A stretch of DNA of 64,000 nucleotides from Sweltsa coloradensis (taxonomy: Eukaryota; Arthropoda; Insecta; Plecoptera; Chloroperlidae). The stretch lies in contig JAMZAV010001830.1 of assembly GCA_024449915.1 (NCBI GenBank), positions 1 through 64,000 of the forward strand, in the 5' to 3' direction. Of the stretch, positions 60,130-64,000 are shown one piece after another; the stretch's first letter is position 1, and the number at the start of each line of letters is the position of its first letter. A model generated the notes under the pieces. It was given only the letters and a program-made list of their open reading frames with translations. It was not told where the DNA came from and did no database searches. The position numbers and the translations under genes are program-made.

Positions 60130-61290
60130 AATTTTTATTTAATATTATTATTATTATATTATTTTTTATTATTTATTATTATTTTATTATTTTTTTAATT
60201 ATTTTATTTTCATTTTCCACTTCGGTACAAACCGGTACAAGTAAATGCAAGTATTGCGGACTATGTCAAAACAATACAGTGCCTTGATAATAACAAAACA
60301 TGCAAATTCAAAACTTATCAAAATCTATACAGTATTCAACTAGGCCCCAAATTCAATTAAAAATTAACTTAATCTTTTAAAAAAAAATACAACATAAAAT
60401 CGTTTTTAAAAAGAAATTGTCATTTAGAAATTTTCGGACTATATGCATGTACAAATAATTTAACCGCTTTCTGCATTTTGAGAAAAATTCTTTTTAATGT
60501 CCCTTGGGGTAAACTATTGTGTAGGTGTGTGGTTAAAATGCCGTGGCTGACCAATAATTGGTATTGTATGACTTTACTTGTTTCCACACTTTCTTTTTTT
60601 CTTGTCCTAAGTCAAATAGGGCTAACTTTTTTGTCCTACGTTGTTTCAAAATTTTGGCTTAGTGGAAGTACATCAATAATAAATGTTTTGCCTTTTGTTT
60701 ATCCCTTTAAAATGATATCGGCCTTTATGTTGTATTGTATCTGTAAAAACATCCCGATCTAATATTTGTTTTCCAAAACAATTTTCAATACCTTTTCAGG
60801 TTGGTACTTATAGTATGGACCGGTACGAGTTTTCCCGAAAGAACCTTTTGGGGCCCGATGTTGGTGAATTTTGTTTACAACTTGTTTTGTCTTGCAAATG
60901 TTGACTGGGCTAGAAGTTTAACCCGATATTTTCATGTCTATGGTCTCATTTGGGCAAATGGCACTTTCTAATTATCATCCAGAATTGTTTGTCTTTTAAA
61001 GATGTTTTCTTGTAATTTCGTGTAGCAAATTTCTTGATCCTGTAGGCCATGAAAAAACCCCCTGTTTCTCAAATAACGCCCACTTGAAAAATTTTAATGC
61101 ATCGGTTACATAAACAGATGCAATTCTGTGTGATGTTCCCCGAGTATCTTAAGTTTCCCATTTCTTCTTTCATATCATCACTTTTTAGATTTTCTGCAAA
61201 AAAGTCATCGTTATGCAGATCTAACGGTGTGAGGTTGACATCCGCTGAGAACATTTGACATTTGAGGATAAAAGCACATCTGAATCTGAA
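60130..61290 (-). repeat. Unclassified repeat, possibly a LINE 3' region
   Basis: Starts in an (ATT)n-like tract followed by TTCGGTACAAACCGGTACAA, which resembles the 3' UTR start of the LINEs at 48450 and 53100. It ends at a short CTGAAT repeat (61275-61297). Open frames here show no domain. Confidence 0.35.
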
Positions 61291-61297
61291 TCTGAAT

Positions 61298-61905
61298 GAC
61301 TCGCTCACTTGTGTAACAACGACTTTGGCGTTTCCCTAGTCTAGTTGGCTAAGGCGCCCTTATACAAAAAATGTGGGAGACCTGGGTTCAAACCCCCGGT
61401 CGGAAAGGATTTTTTAATTGCTGGATTGTATTTAAAAAATGATAAAACATGTTTTGAAATGCATACAATAATATGGAAAATATAGCCAGAACGAAATACG
61501 AGTAAAGATTGCAAGGTTTACTCAATGTCCCAGCGGATTTTAGGGGAACCTTGGTCGTGCCAGATTCGATAAACCTTGATCACAGCTATGCATGTTATCA
61601 CGGCCTGTCAAAAATTATTCGATAAAAATGACTTCTTCAAGATCAAAAGCATTGTTGTTAAAATGAAACATACACATTTCAAGCATATATTTTTCAATTT
61701 ATTATTTCTTGCAGGTTAAAATCGAAATGGATTGCGCTCATTTTGTTAGCAGTGCTCAGTTACCTAGTCACGGATGTCTGTTTAAAATTTCAGCTGAATC
61801 TATTTGGCCGTTCGGCCGTATGGGACCGGACAAACACACATACATTTTACAGTCAGACATTGTCACAACGAAGGCCCGATCTAGTTGCGTTAATAAGTAT
61901 AATAA
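61298..61905 (+). mobile_element. Family A composite element, copy 4, lacking the left foldback end
   Basis: Starts inside the foldback module (right inverted end only, to CCCTAG at 61337). The tRNA-like head (TGGCTAAGGCG, GGTTCAAACCC) and body with GGCCGTTCGGCCGTATGGGA follow. Ends near 61900 after CGAAGGCCCGATC. Confidence 0.7.
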
Positions 61906-63263
61906 ATATTATTAAATAATTAGAAGAATACCCACCTCGAGCCGATGCCCCGTGTGTGGGTGTATTCTTTTATACCGTCATTTGAAACATCAGATGGCGG
62001 CTTAGAGGCAACTATGCAATGATCTTATAATGTTTCTTACTCTAGATTTCAGTTCTTAATTTAAAATTTAAGTTTACATTAATCATATCATCATACAATT
62101 ATCATAGATAAAGCCTTTTTATTTACCTCCGACCGAAATATGAAATTGCTGTCGTTTATTGGCAATACTGAGCGAATACTAGCTTTGGCAAACGATCAAA
62201 TACAGATCTTCGGATTAAGAAATACTGGAAAAACAAATGGTAGGTACTTGTTTCCGAATTCGATAAAATCACGTCGTTCATTAGTTAGATATGAGCTCCG
62301 TCGGGTGTGTAGTATCTCTGTCTGCGTGGCCTAACATGTTCAAGCTTGCACACACATGTCAACTTAACAGATGATGTACTTTTTCCGAATGAAAATTCAA
62401 ACATTTCGTTCTATTGATATCATTGATTTCGTTTTGCGTATATAGCAAGTTGTAATTACATACACAGTTTTAGTAAACTCGATTTAACATGTATGACAGT
62501 TGCAAATTTTGGAAGTGCTTTGATGAATTTTGCGTTGGTATGTTATTGGCTGTAGATATATAATATTACACCTTGGCATTGTTCCAGAGGCGACGGTTGA
62601 GAGACGGTTGCTTGTACATTGTAAGTGGCGTTACTTAACTAATTCCAAGTAACCTACTTCATTTGATTTATTTTAATACGTAGGTAGCGGAAAATGTGTC
62701 TATATGCTAAAAAGTTGTATGGCAGTTGCTGGATAAATATTTAGTATGAAAAAATCAAAGAACAATTCAATCGACCCAAATACGTATTCTGTAGCTGTAG
62801 GTGACAAAATATTTTTTTTGTAGGCTAATAAGGTTGTTCCCGGTGTGTAGAGTGTATAGAACTAATATTGTAAGTCTTCAGCAATCAACTCCGCAACCCA
62901 CGATGCAAGCTATAAAACACAAATTTATAATAGGGTTTTTATTTTCTGAAAATTGCATTTATTCACCGCTATGCTATAAAAGTAGTCTTAAAAAAGTCTC
63001 ATAATTTTATTTCAATATAACTACTAATTTTATTATGTGATTGGTTGCTAAGAAAACACCAAAGTCAGCGTTTCTAGCTAGAATCACGTGCATGGATGGA
63101 TTAAATCTTGAACCTACTTTGGTGTATATAAAAAAACAATACATGTTTTTTCGGTTGTGAAAAATCATAAATAGGTGGTGAAGACAGTAAAACAAATAAC
63201 ATCAATTGGATAAGGCACAATCATCATTATTTGTACGGCCTCGACAGGATGTCTGGGTATATT
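61906..63263. other. Intergenic, nothing recognised
   Basis: AT-rich. Open frames of 60-70 codons carry no recognisable domain. Confidence 0.5.
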
Positions 63264-64000
63264 AAATGAGCGTAGCGAGCGTAGCGAGCGAAGCGAAGAC
63301 TTCAATTTCACTGACCCCCAAAAAATTTAGCTCCAATGTTTTTTTGTTTGTTTTTTTTTTGTTTGTATTTCTGTCTGTTTGTTCGCTCTCTACCGGGCAA
63401 ACGACATATGCGATCTTGATGAAAATTTGAGGGGACCTTCGTTTTCTCTGAACTTAGACTTGCTACGTTTTTGGGTACAATCGAAGAAATATTTCTTATG
63501 AACATCGTACTTTTACGTTTTTTTTCGATTTTTAGTGCGATATTTTCGTTACATTTGAGTCGATTCTGACCAAATGGGTGGGGCTACAACGTTCATATTT
63601 CACATTGACTTTAGGATTATGGTGATTTGGTACCTTGTGCAAGAAAAAGCTGAAAAAGTTAGCTAGAACCCATAGAAATAAAGGTTTTAATATGAGTTTT
63701 TCGATTTTTAGTTCGATATTTTCGACACATTTGGGCCGATTCTGACCAAACGGGTGGGGCTACAACGTTCATATTTCACATAGACATTGATGTTATGGTG
63801 ATGTAGTACCTTTTAAAAGAAAAAGTTGAGAAAGTTATCTAGAATCCATAGAAATAAAGGTTTTAATATGAGTTTTTCGATTTTTAGTGCGATATTTTCG
63901 TCGCATTTGGACCGATTGTGACCAAACGGGTGGGGCTACAACGTTCATATTTCACATGGACATTAAGGTTATGGTGATGTAGTACCTTTTGAAAGAAAAA
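63264..64000 (-). mobile_element. Family B element, subtype B2, copy 4, running off the window
   Basis: Inverse orientation. It starts with GAGCGTAGCGAGCGTAGCGA and has CTCTACCGGGCAAACGACAT near 63390. It then holds tandem units of about 175-180 bp from 63537, 63715 and 63888, each with GATATTTTCG, GGGTGGGGCTACAACGTTCA and ATAGAAATAAAGGTTTTAAT. The far end lies beyond 64000. Confidence 0.8.

Overview
The window is animal nuclear DNA, most likely from an insect. It is AT-rich, intron-rich and packed with transposable elements. The evidence is two spliced lipid genes with canonical GT/AG introns, BEL/Pao and non-LTR retrotransposons, tRNA-derived SINE-like repeats and foldback elements. A hemipteran-type insect is a weak guess; the sequence alone does not fix the species.

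Two genes can be modelled exon by exon. An ELOVL-type very-long-chain fatty acid elongase lies on the minus strand (7 coding exons, 14508 down to 5153, intact, 271 codons). A fatty acyl-CoA reductase (FAR) lies on the plus strand (7 coding exons, 25892 to 34047, plus a doubtful terminal exon at 34373). They are head-to-head with about 11.4 kb between start codons. Elongases lengthen acyl-CoAs and FARs reduce long acyl-CoAs to fatty alcohols, so the pair fits wax or cuticular-lipid synthesis (inference). The FAR reading frame carries two single-base losses and one in-frame TGA. Three partial tandem duplications touch exon boundaries of these genes: ELOVL exon 5, FAR exon 1 and the FAR exon 4 donor.

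Layout: 1-530, long hairpin; 1.1-5.05 kb, repeats; 5.15-14.5 kb, ELOVL with repeat-filled introns; 14.65-16.26 kb, LINE remnants directly upstream of ELOVL; 16.6-24.3 kb, tandem duplication, composite foldback/tRNA-like elements and nested insertions; 24.36-25.6 kb, a 36-bp minisatellite; 25.7-34.4 kb, FAR; 34.4-35.8 kb, a solo BEL-type LTR and another repeat; 36.0-38.7 kb, a LINE with a PHD-like finger in ORF1 that is cut off at its 3' side; 38.7-43.3 kb, no genes; 43.3-46.85 kb, a 3.6-kb foldback element with tandem repeats in its arms; 46.9-53.6 kb, two degraded LINEs; 53.7-60.1 kb, a BEL/Pao element with both LTRs; 60.1-64 kb, repeats.

From about 38.7 to 60.1 kb nearly every recognisable coding segment changes frame repeatedly, often at homopolymers. 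This looks like uncorrected long-read sequence, so gene disruption there should not be read biologically without checking. No exotic defence or biosynthetic system was found. The most unusual items are the exon-junction duplications, the foldback/tRNA-like composite family and the large foldback element.
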